Part shown: one piece after another, positions 50,055 to 60,638 of the stretch
How the letters are laid out: each line of letters begins with the position of its first letter
Numbering within the stretch: position 1 is the first letter of the stretch
Source of the DNA: Puniceibacterium sediminis
GTDB lineage: Bacteria; Pseudomonadota; Alphaproteobacteria; Rhodobacterales; Rhodobacteraceae
Assembly: GCF_900188035.1 (NCBI RefSeq)
Contig: NZ_FZNN01000013.1
Span: 62,001-126,000 of the forward strand
Direction: 5' to 3'
DNA length: 64,000 nucleotides
The notes under the pieces: model-generated
The model's database searches: none
What the model was told of the DNA's origin: nothing
Seen by the model: the letters and a program-made list of their open reading frames with translations, nothing else
Translations under genes and position numbers: made by a program

Positions 50055-51004
50055 GTTGCGGCCCCTTTCAGCAGATCGACCCTTGGGTCATACGGATGGG
50101 TCTTGCGCCATTCGGCAAGAAAGTCGCTCAGGCTGGCATCCACTTCCGGCGGCAGGACGATCTTCAGTTCGACCCGCTGATCGCCCTTGGTCTTGCTGCC
50201 TGCCTTAGCGACACCGCGCCCCCGCAGACGCAGGGTCTGCCCCGAACTGGCGCCCTTGGGAATGGTCAGCCCGACAGGTCCATCTACCGTGGGCGCGCTC
50301 ACCTTGCCGCCAAGAACGGCCTCATCAATTGTGATCGGCAGGGTGACGAGGATGTCATCGCCTTCGCGCCGGAACACTGGATGGGCGCTGACCGTCACGG
50401 TAATCAGCGCATCCCCCGCAGGCCCGCCGCCAAAGCCCGGCTGCCCCTTGCCGCGCAGGCGCAGCGTCTGACCATCTTCTGTGCCCTGCGGAATCTTGAC
50501 CGCAAGCCCCTGACCATCCGGCAGGGTGATACGCGTTTCGGCACCCCGCACGGCATCAAGGAACGCCACCTCAAGCGTGTAGCGCGCATCGGGACCGGGG
50601 GCTGAGAAACCGCCGCCAAACCCGCCGCCGCCGCCACCGCCTGCCCCGCGCGCCCGGTTGCGCAGGATGTCCGCAAAGATATCCCCCGGATCGCCCTGAG
50701 ACCCGTAACCGTGGCGTTGCTGATAGACGTTGTCCGACGCATTGGCGAAATCGCGGTAATATTCGCGTTTTGGACGTTCCGCGCCCAACCCGTCGATTTC
50801 TCCGGCATCGTAACGTGCGCGTGTCTCGGGATCTTTTAAAATGTCATAGGCCGTACCGATTGATTTGAACCGCGCCTCGGCTGCGGGATCATCGGGATGC
50901 AGGTCCGGATGGCTGGTGCGGACGAGCTTGCGGTAGGCCTTCTTGATTTCGTCGGTCGTAGCGGTCTTTTTCAGGCCAAGGGCCTTGTAGGGATCGTCGG
51001 GCAT
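50051..51004 (-). CDS. cbpA: J-domain co-chaperone (CbpA/DnaJ class B)
   Basis: A 317-residue DnaJ-type protein. The J domain is at 1-70 (YKALGLKKTATTDEIKKAYR with HPD in SHPDLHPDD), followed by a Gly-rich linker (about residues 125-145) and two DnaJ C-terminal substrate domains. The zinc-finger region is missing, which makes it class B. It is divergent from the N-ATPase operon; the FNR-like site at 51103-51116 lies between the two. Confidence 0.9.
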   Translation of the reverse strand: MPDDPYKALGLKKTATTDEIKKAYRKLVRTSHPDLHPDDPAAEARFKSIGTAYDILKDPETRARYDAGEIDGLGAERPKREYYRDFANASDNVYQQRHGYGSQGDPGDIFADILRNRARGAGGGGGGGFGGGFSAPGPDARYTLEVAFLDAVRGAETRITLPDGQGLAVKIPQGTEDGQTLRLRGKGQPGFGGGPAGDALITVTVSAHPVFRREGDDILVTLPITIDEAVLGGKVSAPTVDGPVGLTIPKGASSGQTLRLRGRGVAKAGSKTKGDQRVELKIVLPPEVDASLSDFLAEWRKTHPYDPRVDLLKGAAT

Positions 51005-51102
51005 GAGTGTCCTTTCGGTCGTCACCGGCTTAGCACGCTGGGGACATGGCACAAGACACGGCCGCCCCATGTGCATCGTCGCATATCACATCGCGCGGTG
51101 CC

Positions 51103-51116
51103 CTGATTCAAATCAA
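51103..51116 (+). promoter_or_regulatory. FNR/FnrL-like site upstream of N-ATPase operon
   Basis: CTGATTCAAATCAA matches the FNR consensus TTGAT-N4-ATCAA at 9 of 10 positions. It lies 152 nt before the atpD start and 98 nt before the divergent cbpA start. The same sequence, one base different in the spacer, stands before phaC. Confidence 0.6.
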
Positions 51117-51177
51117 CGGCGTACATGATTGTTCACAATACCAGTTTGATACACGCCAACCGGATTGTGGCAATGGG

Positions 51178-53171
<1,994 letters not shown>

Positions 53172-53175
<4 letters not shown>

Positions 53176-53465
53176 AGCCTGCTCCCGAAGAAGAAAACGA
53201 TAAAGACCCGCTGATCGTCCAAACCCGCCTGCGCCGCGAAAGACGTGCTCGTTGGCTGAGAGAAGGCGACATGTCCGTCGGCCGCCGTCTGGCGCAAATC
53301 GGGGTGCTGGGCTGGATACTGGTAGCACCCACACTGGTCGGCATTTTCGCTGGCCGCTGGCTGGATGAACATTTTTCGTCAGGGGTATTCTGGACCGCCC
53401 CCTGCATGCTGCTGGGGCTTTGCCTTGGGGCCTGGACCGCATGGAACTGGATGAACGCACGATGA
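53172..53465 (+). CDS. atpQ: N-type ATPase subunit AtpQ (AtpZ/AtpI-like)
   Basis: A 97-residue membrane protein with a charged N-terminus (about 45 residues, Arg/Glu-rich) and two spans (LAQIGVLGWILVAPTLVGIF, then FWTAPCMLLGLCLGAWTAW). It is the AtpI/AtpZ-like subunit peculiar to N-ATPase operons, thought to help c-ring assembly or Mg/Ca supply. GTG start, overlapping atpC by 4 nt. Confidence 0.85.
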
Positions 53466-53752
53466 TGGATCTGTCTGCCCTGCCCCTTTCCGTCACACTC
53501 CCCGCCTGTTTCCTTGGCGGGCTTGCGATCGGTTACGTCTACTTCCGCGCGCTGCGTCATACTGCCGAACTGATCGTGAGCCAAGGCAGTCCTCTGCTTG
53601 GTCTTGCGCTCACTCTGGGGCGGTTGGCACTGCTGACTGCGGCCTTTTATGTCGCCGTGCTGGCCGGTGGATTTGCACTTTTGGCTGCTCTGGCCGGTGT
53701 GTTGTGCGCAAAGGCCGTGATGCTGCGTCATGCCCGGAGGGATCGGGCATGA
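53462..53752 (+). CDS. atpR: N-type ATPase subunit AtpR
   Basis: A 96-residue protein with about three membrane spans, the second accessory subunit found only in N-ATPase operons. Sequence begins MMDLSALPLSVTLPACFLGG and ends in a basic tail (LRHARRDRA). Family proposals place conserved charged residues of AtpR near the c-ring ion sites, but the role is unproven. Overlaps both neighbours by 4 nt. Confidence 0.85.
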   Translation: MMDLSALPLSVTLPACFLGGLAIGYVYFRALRHTAELIVSQGSPLLGLALTLGRLALLTAAFYVAVLAGGFALLAALAGVLCAKAVMLRHARRDRA

Positions 53753-54447
53753 ATTCACCTCTCGACTCTGTGGCCCTGTTTCAGATCGGGCCGTTTCCTA
53801 TCACGCAGGCGGTGATCGCCACCTGGATCATTATGTTGGTTCTCGTGGTCGGATCAGGCCTGGCCACGCGGCGGCTGGATCTGATCCCGGGCAAACGGCA
53901 GGCGGTGCTGGAACTGCTCGTCAATACCATCGACACACAGATTCGCGAAACCACCGGATCAGAACCCGCCCCCTACCGCAGCTTTATCGGGACGCTGTTC
54001 CTGTTCATCCTCGTGGCGAACTGGTCCTCGCTCATCCCGGGCATCGAGCCACCAACCGCGCAGCTGGAAACCGATGCTGGCCTAGCTGTTCTGGTCTTTG
54101 TCTCGGTGGTCTGGTTCGGCGTGCGCGGCGCCGGCCTGCGCGGCTACCTCAAATCCTTTGCCGCGCCCAACATGGTGATGATCCCGCTGAATATGCTGGG
54201 AAGCATCACCCGCACCTTTTCCATGTTCGTCCGCCTGTTCGGCAATGTCATGAGCGGCGTCTTCGTCATCGGCATCGTGGCTTCGCTTGCCGGGCTGCTG
54301 GTGCCTATCCCACTCATGGCGCTCGATATGCTCACCGGGCTGGTGCAGGCCTATATCTTTGCGGTTCTGGCGATGGTCTTTATCTCGGCCACGGTCACGG
54401 ACGGTCAGCCAGGCGCCGCTACACCCCCACAGAAAAAGGATCCGTAA
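53749..54447 (+). CDS. atpB: N-type ATPase subunit a
   Basis: A 232-residue membrane stator with about five spans, forming the ion half-channels. The essential arginine is in FVRLFGNVMSG (R162). The length is shorter than in many F-type a subunits, as typical here. A second large reading frame across this gene is a shadow. The stop and the next ATG share one base (TAATG). Confidence 0.93.
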   Translation: MNSPLDSVALFQIGPFPITQAVIATWIIMLVLVVGSGLATRRLDLIPGKRQAVLELLVNTIDTQIRETTGSEPAPYRSFIGTLFLFILVANWSSLIPGIEPPTAQLETDAGLAVLVFVSVVWFGVRGAGLRGYLKSFAAPNMVMIPLNMLGSITRTFSMFVRLFGNVMSGVFVIGIVASLAGLLVPIPLMALDMLTGLVQAYIFAVLAMVFISATVTDGQPGAATPPQKKDP

Positions 54448-54692
54448 TGGATTATCTCGCTCTCGCCAGTATCATCTGTGCTGCCTTTTCAGTGTCCTTT
54501 GGCGCCATCGGCCCGGCATTGGCCGAAGGCCGTGCTGTTGCCGCAGCAATGGATGCCATCGCACGCCAGCCCGAAGCCGCAAATACGATTTCGCGCACAC
54601 TGTTTGTCGGTCTCGCCATGATCGAAACGACGGCGATTTACTGTCTGGTGATCGCGCTTCTGCTGCTCTTTGCCAACCCGCTCCTGGGCTGA
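54447..54692 (+). CDS. atpE: N-type ATPase subunit c (rotor ring, two-carboxylate type)
   Basis: An 81-residue hairpin. The loop is ARQPEA. The second helix carries the ion-binding Glu60 in MIETTAIY, with Thr61 and Tyr65 in the pattern of sodium-binding c subunits (E65, S/T66, Y70 of Ilyobacter). The first helix has Glu27 (PALAEGR) exactly where that sodium enzyme has Gln32; the 33-residue spacing is the same. Two carboxylates per site is the known mark of N-ATPases. Whether the ion is sodium or proton cannot be settled by sequence. Confidence 0.94.
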   Translation: MDYLALASIICAAFSVSFGAIGPALAEGRAVAAAMDAIARQPEAANTISRTLFVGLAMIETTAIYCLVIALLLLFANPLLG

Positions 54693-54696
54693 TCGC

Positions 54697-55431
54697 ATGA
54701 CGATCGACCTCTGGGGAATTGGGCTGCAGGCCATCAACGTCCTGATCCTCGTCTGGCTTTTGTCACGGGTTCTTTGGCGGCCGGTCGCGGGTGCCATCGC
54801 CGCGCGTCAGGAAAAGGCCCGTGCGGTCATCGACGATGCACAGGCAACGCAGGCAAATGCCGATGCGGCAATGGCCGAAGTGACGAAGGCCCGCGCCGAC
54901 ATCGGCGCTGAACGCACCGCCGCGCTGGATGCCGCGCGCGCAGAGGCAGACACCGCCGCAAGGGCCGCCCTCGCCGAAGCACGGACAAAGGCCGAGGCGA
55001 TACTGGCCACCGCAAAAAGCAGGATTGCCCATGAAACCGAAGCAACGCGCAAGGCAAATGCCGTACATGCCGCCGACCTGTCGCTGGAAATTGCCGCGAA
55101 GCTTCTTGGGCAGCTGAACAGCCAGATGGTGCAGTCCGCGTTTTTGTCCCAACTGATCGAGGCTATCAGCAAGTTGTCGGCTGCCGACCGCGCGGCGCTG
55201 GTGTCAGGCCTCCAGCACATCGATGTGGTGTCCGCCACCGATGCGGGGGCTGATAAAGACACTATAGAAAAGGCCATCTGTGATGCCTTTGGCAGCACAC
55301 CAAATCTGCGGTTTGTGACCGATCCTGACCTCATCGCCGGGCTTGAACTGCACAGCGCGCATTTTACCCTGCGCAACAGCTGGCAGGCCGACCTCGCCCG
55401 GATTCGGAAGGCGGTGCAGGATGCCGCCTGA
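54697..55431 (+). CDS. atpF: N-type ATPase subunit b with delta-like C-terminus
   Basis: A 244-residue stator stalk protein: one membrane span at 10-30 ([16 protein letters not shown]), a long Ala/Glu-rich coiled coil (about 40-135), then a C-terminal domain (about 150-240) whose segment [20 protein letters not shown] resembles the end of subunit delta (DPSLIAGLELR type). N-ATPase operons lack atpH, so this extension probably replaces delta. The stop overlaps atpA by 11 nt. Confidence 0.9.
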   Translation: MTIDLWGIGLQAINVLILVWLLSRVLWRPVAGAIAARQEKARAVIDDAQATQANADAAMAEVTKARADIGAERTAALDAARAEADTAARAALAEARTKAEAILATAKSRIAHETEATRKANAVHAADLSLEIAAKLLGQLNSQMVQSAFLSQLIEAISKLSAADRAALVSGLQHIDVVSATDAGADKDTIEKAICDAFGSTPNLRFVTDPDLIAGLELHSAHFTLRNSWQADLARIRKAVQDAA

Positions 55432-56962
55432 TACATCCGACTGGTTTTCCACGGTAAAGGCTGCCTTGAACGACGTGCCGCTGGGTCCGCGCGCCGAACA
55501 CAGGGGCCGGGTGGAAGAGATCGGTGACGGCGTCGCAATGATTTCGGGCCTGCGGGACGTCAGGCTGGACGAGGTGCTGCGTTTTGCCGGCGGTCAGGTC
55601 GGCTTTGCCCGGGTGCTTGATCCCGATCTCATCGGTTGCGTGATGCTGGACGCCGCTACGGACGTGGAAGCGGGCGATATGGTTTCCGGTACCGGCGAAG
55701 TGGTCAACGTGCCGGTAGGCGAGGCGCTTCTTGGTCGTATCGTCGACCCGCTTGGCCGACCGCTGGACGGCAAGGGGGAGATCGAGGCCGAAGCGCATCT
55801 GCCCATCGAACGCCCCGCCCCGTCGATCATCGAACGCGACCTTGTGACCGAGCCGGTTCAGACTGGCGTCGTGGTGGTCGACACTCTTTTTGCCCTTGGC
55901 CGGGGTCAGCGCGAACTGATCGTGGGCGATCATTCAACCGGGAAGACGACACTCGCCATCGACACACTCATCGCTCAGCGCGACAGCGATGTGATATGTA
56001 TCTATGTCGCCGTGGGCCAGAAAACATCCAGCGTGCGCCGCGCCATCGATGCGCTGCAGGCACAGGGCAATTTCGAACGCTGCATTGTGTTGGTCGCAGG
56101 GTCGGCTAGTGCGCCGGGCCTGCAATGGATCGCGCCCTATGCCGGGATGACCATGGCCGAATACTTTCGTGACAAGGGCCAGCACGCCCTGATCGTGATC
56201 GACGATCTGTCAAAACACGCCGCCACCCACCGCGAAATCGCGCTGCTGACCCGCCAATCCCCGGGAAGAGAGGCCTATCCGGGCGATGTATTCTACATCC
56301 ATTCGCGCCTTCTGGAACGGGCGGCCAAGCTGTCAAAAGCGCGCGGCGGCGGATCGCTCACCGCGCTGCCGATTGCCGAGACAGATTCGGGGAATCTATC
56401 GGCCTATATCCCGACCAACCTGATCTCGATCACCGATGGACAGATCGTTCTGGATGCGGCGCTGTTCCATCAGGGGCAGAAACCGGCGGTGGATGTGGGC
56501 CTTAGCGTCAGCCGGGTCGGCGGCAAGACGCAGGCACCGGTATTGCGCAAGGCGGCTGGGACCTTGCGTCTGGACTATGCGCAGTTTCTGGAACTGGAAG
56601 TCTTCACCCGGTTCGGAGGCATGCCTGACAGTCGCGTGCGCGAACAACTGACCCGCGGCGCCCGGATCAGAGAGGCGCTGCGCCAGCCCCAACATATGCC
56701 CTATCGCCTTGTGGATGAGGTTGCCTTGATGCTGGCCGTGCAATCCGGTCTGCTTGACGCCCTGCCGCTGTCTGCCGTCACGACGTTCCGCGGGGCACTA
56801 CCCGGCGCACTGAACGCAGAAACCACGGGGGCGCTGAACCTGCTGACCGCAGGCGGAGAGCTTGATGCGACATCGCGTGAGAATCTGATGGCGGCGCTCG
56901 GCCGCCTTGCCGAGACACTGTCGGTCGAAGCCAAAGACCCTGCAGTGCCGGAAATACAATGA
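55421..56962 (+). CDS. atpA: N-type ATPase subunit alpha
   Basis: A 513-residue non-catalytic F1 subunit. Walker A is [14 protein letters not shown] (K175), and the [14 protein letters not shown] and [11 protein letters not shown] segments are typical of alpha. The ATG at 55421 lies inside the end of atpF. It overlaps atpG by 4 nt. Confidence 0.95.
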   Translation: MPPDTSDWFSTVKAALNDVPLGPRAEHRGRVEEIGDGVAMISGLRDVRLDEVLRFAGGQVGFARVLDPDLIGCVMLDAATDVEAGDMVSGTGEVVNVPVGEALLGRIVDPLGRPLDGKGEIEAEAHLPIERPAPSIIERDLVTEPVQTGVVVVDTLFALGRGQRELIVGDHSTGKTTLAIDTLIAQRDSDVICIYVAVGQKTSSVRRAIDALQAQGNFERCIVLVAGSASAPGLQWIAPYAGMTMAEYFRDKGQHALIVIDDLSKHAATHREIALLTRQSPGREAYPGDVFYIHSRLLERAAKLSKARGGGSLTALPIAETDSGNLSAYIPTNLISITDGQIVLDAALFHQGQKPAVDVGLSVSRVGGKTQAPVLRKAAGTLRLDYAQFLELEVFTRFGGMPDSRVREQLTRGARIREALRQPQHMPYRLVDEVALMLAVQSGLLDALPLSAVTTFRGALPGALNAETTGALNLLTAGGELDATSRENLMAALGRLAETLSVEAKDPAVPEIQ

Positions 56963-57807
56963 CCGAGCGGCTGGCCGACATCAGCGCCCGGATCGACGGC
57001 ATCCGTCAACTTGGGGCCGTGGTGAATGCAATGAAAGGCATCGCCGCCGCCCGCGCGCATGTCGCCCGTACGCAGGTCACTGCGGTGGACAGCTACGCGG
57101 AGACGGTCGCGGGGGCCATGGCCCGCATTCTACGGCCTGGTGACACGGATCTCGAGGATCCGAACCTGCGCAGTCCGGGCAAGACCGGCCTGCTGGTCTT
57201 TTGCGCCGAACAGGGCTTTGCCGGGGCGTTCAGTGAACGGGTTCTGGATAGCATTGGCCCGGAGCATGAAGACAGCACCCTGTTTCTGATCGGTACCCGG
57301 GGGCTGTCCGTCGCCACCGCCCGTGGGATCACCCCGGTCTGGAGCGCGGCCCTGCCGTCTCATACGCCCGGGATTCCCAAACTGGCTGACCGGATCACCA
57401 CCCAGATATACCGCGCGGTCACCGAGGGGCGCATCAACCGCCTTGACGTCGTCTTTACCGGCTGGGTGGCCGGACGACCGGCGCTTTTGCAGCAATGTCT
57501 ATTCCCTGTGGATCTGACCGATCATCCGTCCTCTGCGGTGGATCGCCCGCTGATGCAGCTACCCGAAGGTACCCTAATTGACTCATTGGGTCAGGACTAT
57601 TTTCATGCGCAGGTATGCAAGGCGGCGCTGCACGCCTTTGCCGCCGAAAACGAAGCACGGATGGAAGCCATGACTTCCGCCGGAACGCAGATTGCACGCG
57701 AGTTGGAGACGTTTGAGGCCACCCTGCGCCGGGTGCGGCAGGAAGCGATCACAGCGGAAATCATCGAACTCGGTACCGGGGCCGATGCCGCCTCTGGTGC
57801 ACGCTGA
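56959..57807 (+). CDS. atpG: N-type ATPase subunit gamma
   Basis: A 282-residue central stalk subunit. The N-terminal helix begins [18 protein letters not shown] and the C-terminal helix has [15 protein letters not shown], both of which form the rotor coiled coil. The middle Rossmann-like part carries [15 protein letters not shown]. Divergent from housekeeping gamma, as usual for N-ATPases. Last gene of the operon. Confidence 0.9.
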   Translation: MTERLADISARIDGIRQLGAVVNAMKGIAAARAHVARTQVTAVDSYAETVAGAMARILRPGDTDLEDPNLRSPGKTGLLVFCAEQGFAGAFSERVLDSIGPEHEDSTLFLIGTRGLSVATARGITPVWSAALPSHTPGIPKLADRITTQIYRAVTEGRINRLDVVFTGWVAGRPALLQQCLFPVDLTDHPSSAVDRPLMQLPEGTLIDSLGQDYFHAQVCKAALHAFAAENEARMEAMTSAGTQIARELETFEATLRRVRQEAITAEIIELGTGADAASGAR

Positions 57808-57986
57808 TCTGCACGGCTGTAGTCCGCTTCACACGCCCTGTTTGATATTTGTTCGAGCTGCGCGGGCTTTAAGGGCCCAACGCCTGCATCCTGGTAGCCT
57901 CTGCAGCTCTTGGGGTAACGTTTGGATTCTCCCGGAAACAACTGTGATTGCCATCACCGCTGAATTCTTCGGCCATCGCCGCAGCA

Positions 57987-58028
57987 CTGATTCAGATCAA
58001 TGCTGCGCTGCGGCGTCTGTCATAGAAT
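57987..58028 (+). promoter_or_regulatory. Predicted class II FNR-type promoter of the phaC operon
   Basis: CTGATTCAGATCAA (57987-58000) matches TTGAT-N4-ATCAA at 9 of 10 positions. If its centre is -41.5, the start is 58035 and the -10 box should be 58023-58028; the sequence there is TAGAAT. The phaC ATG follows 40 nt after the predicted start. Geometry and sequence agree well. Confidence 0.65.
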
Positions 58029-58074
58029 CACAGTAACGGACAGATATGCTGTGCCAGCACATGAAGGACAGGCC

Positions 58075-59877
58075 ATGCTGAACCAACCCAATCAGATCAT
58101 ACGTGAACCTGGTCAAACCGTGGCCACGCCCGAAACTGCTGTCCCGAAGCAGCCCGATCCAAGCCCTGCAGAACCAACACCGCAGAACGCCTATGACTCA
58201 CTGGATCGCCTGACCCATGCGACAGTGGCGAAAGCAACCTCGGCGCTGTCCCCATCGGTGCTGGGCGAAGCCTGGATGGACTGGGCCGTTCATCTGGCCG
58301 TTTCACCGGGCAAACAAGCGCATCTGATCGAACAGGCCCTGAAGAACCTTCAAACGCTATGGTCGCAAAGCCTTGGCATCACGCAACCCGAGGGGTCGGA
58401 TGACCGGCGGTTTGCTGGGGAAGGCTGGCAAAATTATCCCTATAACGTCTGGGCGCAGTCGCATCTGCGCAATTGGCAGTGGTGGCAGAACGCCACAACG
58501 GGCGTACACGGCGTGGCCCCCCCGCACGAAGACCTCATGGCCTTTGTGGCGGGGATGGTCGCCGATACCGTTGCACCTTCGAATTTCGTACTGACCAATC
58601 CAGAAGTGATCTCTGCCACTTTGGCCGAACACGGTCAGAACTTGGTGCGCGGCGCCAACCATCTGGCCGAAGACATCGCGCGCAGGGCCGGAATGCCACA
58701 GGAAGCCGGTCCTCAGCCTTTCGAGGTCGGTCGCAATCTGGCCACGACCCCGGGCAAGGTCGTCTTCCGGAACGATCTGATCGAACTCATCCAGTATGCG
58801 TCCGAAACTGCCGAGGTACATCCAGAGCCGATCCTGATCGTGCCCGCCTGGATCATGAAGTACTACATCCTCGACCTGTCGGCGCATAATTCTCTGGTCC
58901 GGTTCCTCGTGGCTCAGGGCTTCACCGTATTCATGGTGTCTTGGAAAAACCCCAGTGCCAAGGACCGGGACTTGAGCATGGATGATTACCGCCAGTTGGG
59001 CGTGATGGCGGCGGTCGATGCCGTGCAGGCGATCACCCAAGCGCCCAAGATCCACGCAGCCGGCTACTGCCTTGGCGGCACTTTGCTGTCGATTGCGGCG
59101 GCAGCCATGGCGCGGGACAGCGATGATCGGCTCGCTACGGTGACCTTGCTGGCGGCGCAGGTCGATTTCACCGAGGCTGGACCGCTGCGACTGTTCATCA
59201 ACGACTCCGAGGTCACGCTGATCGAAGATATGATGGCGGATCAGGGTTTTCTATCGTCCGACCAGATGGCAGGGGCCTTTGCGTTGCTACGCGCGCGCGA
59301 TCTGATCTGGGCTCCCGCCATCCGCGACTACCTTCTTGGCAATCGCGGCCAGGCCTTTGACCTGATGGCCTGGAACGCTGACACCACGCGGATGCCCGCC
59401 CGGATGCATTCGGAATATCTGCGTCGGATGTTCCTCAACAACGATCTGGCCGAGGGACGCTACCCCGTGGGCAATAAGGCGATTGCCATTACCGACATCC
59501 GCGTGCCCATTTTTGCCGTGGGCACCGAAGATGACCATGTGGCGCCCTGGCATTCCGTCTACAAGCTGCACCTTTTTGCCGACACCGACATTACATTCGT
59601 CCTGACCAATGGCGGGCACAATGCGGGCATCGTATCCGAACCCGGCCACGCGGACCGCCATTTCCGCATTGCGGACAAGGCTGCAACCGCCGCCTTTCGC
59701 GCCCCCGAGGATTGGCTTGCCGAAACGGAACCCAAGGACGGGTCATGGTGGATAGACTTTGCCAAATGGCTAACCGCCCATTCCGGGCAAACCATAGCCC
59801 CGCCGCACATGGGCGCACGGTCAGGCAATTACAAAGCCATCTGCGATGCGCCCGGCACCTATGTGAGGCTGACATGA
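58075..59877 (+). CDS. phaC: Poly(3-hydroxyalkanoate) synthase, class I type
   Basis: Polymerises (R)-3-hydroxyacyl-CoA into storage polyester. The 600-residue length is class I. The lipase-like box is GYCLGG with the catalytic Cys at 332, Asp in GTEDDHVAPWH (near 487) and His515 in GGHNAGIV, all at normal spacing. The ATG has AAGGACAGG upstream; the first 45 residues are disordered and Pro-rich. It lacks a phaR or phasin neighbour and is instead the first gene of an acyl-phosphate operon, overlapping fabI by 4 nt. Confidence 0.93.
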   Translation: MLNQPNQIIREPGQTVATPETAVPKQPDPSPAEPTPQNAYDSLDRLTHATVAKATSALSPSVLGEAWMDWAVHLAVSPGKQAHLIEQALKNLQTLWSQSLGITQPEGSDDRRFAGEGWQNYPYNVWAQSHLRNWQWWQNATTGVHGVAPPHEDLMAFVAGMVADTVAPSNFVLTNPEVISATLAEHGQNLVRGANHLAEDIARRAGMPQEAGPQPFEVGRNLATTPGKVVFRNDLIELIQYASETAEVHPEPILIVPAWIMKYYILDLSAHNSLVRFLVAQGFTVFMVSWKNPSAKDRDLSMDDYRQLGVMAAVDAVQAITQAPKIHAAGYCLGGTLLSIAAAAMARDSDDRLATVTLLAAQVDFTEAGPLRLFINDSEVTLIEDMMADQGFLSSDQMAGAFALLRARDLIWAPAIRDYLLGNRGQAFDLMAWNADTTRMPARMHSEYLRRMFLNNDLAEGRYPVGNKAIAITDIRVPIFAVGTEDDHVAPWHSVYKLHLFADTDITFVLTNGGHNAGIVSEPGHADRHFRIADKAATAAFRAPEDWLAETEPKDGSWWIDFAKWLTAHSGQTIAPPHMGARSGNYKAICDAPGTYVRLT

Positions 59878-60638
59878 AGCCTCTGGACGGCAAGGTCGCG
59901 CTGGTCGTGGGCGTCGCGAACACCCATTCTATCGCTGCAGGTTGCGCTCAGGCCTTTGCCGACGCGGGGGCCGAGGTCGCTCTGACCTACCTCAACGAAA
60001 AGGCAAAGCCCTTTGTGCAGCCGGTCGCCGAGGCCGTCGGCGCCGAATTGCTGCTGCCGCTGGATGTAGAGGCCCCGGGAGAGATGGAGGCGGTTTTTGA
60101 CGCGATCAGGCAGCGCTGGGGGCGGCTTGACGTTCTTGTCCATTCCATCGCCTATTGCCCCGCGGACGACCTGCATGGGCGGGTGACCGATTGTTCGCGG
60201 GACGGGTTTGCCCGCGCCATGGATATCTCGGTCCATTCCCTGATCCGTATGGCACGGCTGGCAGAACCGCTCATGACCAAGGGAGGGGCGATCCTGACCA
60301 TGACCTATTACGGTGGCGAAAAGGTTGTTGACCATTACAACATCATGGGGCCGGTCAAGGCCGCGCTTGAGGGAACGATGCGCTCGCTTGCGGTTGAACT
60401 TGGTCCGAAACAGATCCGCGTCAACGCCATCTCTCCCGGGCCGCTCAAGACCCGCGCGGGATCAGGCATCGCGCATTTCGATGAACTGATTGATGCGGCA
60501 CGTCTGCGCAGCCCTGAACAAAGCCTTGTGACCATTCAGGACGTCGGGAATGTCGCGGCGATGTATGCCAGCGACAGTATGCGCAGTGTGTCCGGCGGTA
60601 TCGCTTATGTTGACGGAGGCCTGCATGTCCGCGCTTGA
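59874..60638 (+). CDS. fabI: Enoyl-ACP reductase (FabI type)
   Basis: A 254-residue short-chain dehydrogenase fold reducing enoyl-thioesters with NAD(P)H. Glycine-rich start GKVALVVGVANTHSIAAG is the FabI form. The catalytic pair Tyr155 and Lys162 is present in YNIMGPVKAA. In this operon it is probably not the housekeeping copy; reduction of crotonyl/enoyl thioesters as an electron sink is an inference. The stop lies 14 nt inside the next gene. Confidence 0.9.
   Translation: MKPLDGKVALVVGVANTHSIAAGCAQAFADAGAEVALTYLNEKAKPFVQPVAEAVGAELLLPLDVEAPGEMEAVFDAIRQRWGRLDVLVHSIAYCPADDLHGRVTDCSRDGFARAMDISVHSLIRMARLAEPLMTKGGAILTMTYYGGEKVVDHYNIMGPVKAALEGTMRSLAVELGPKQIRVNAISPGPLKTRAGSGIAHFDELIDAARLRSPEQSLVTIQDVGNVAAMYASDSMRSVSGGIAYVDGGLHVRA

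Noticed and set aside
53730-54446. Long plus-strand frame running through atpB into atpE
   Set aside because: Only the final 81 codons (54447-54692) are real, as subunit c. The upstream part is an out-of-frame reading of atpB.
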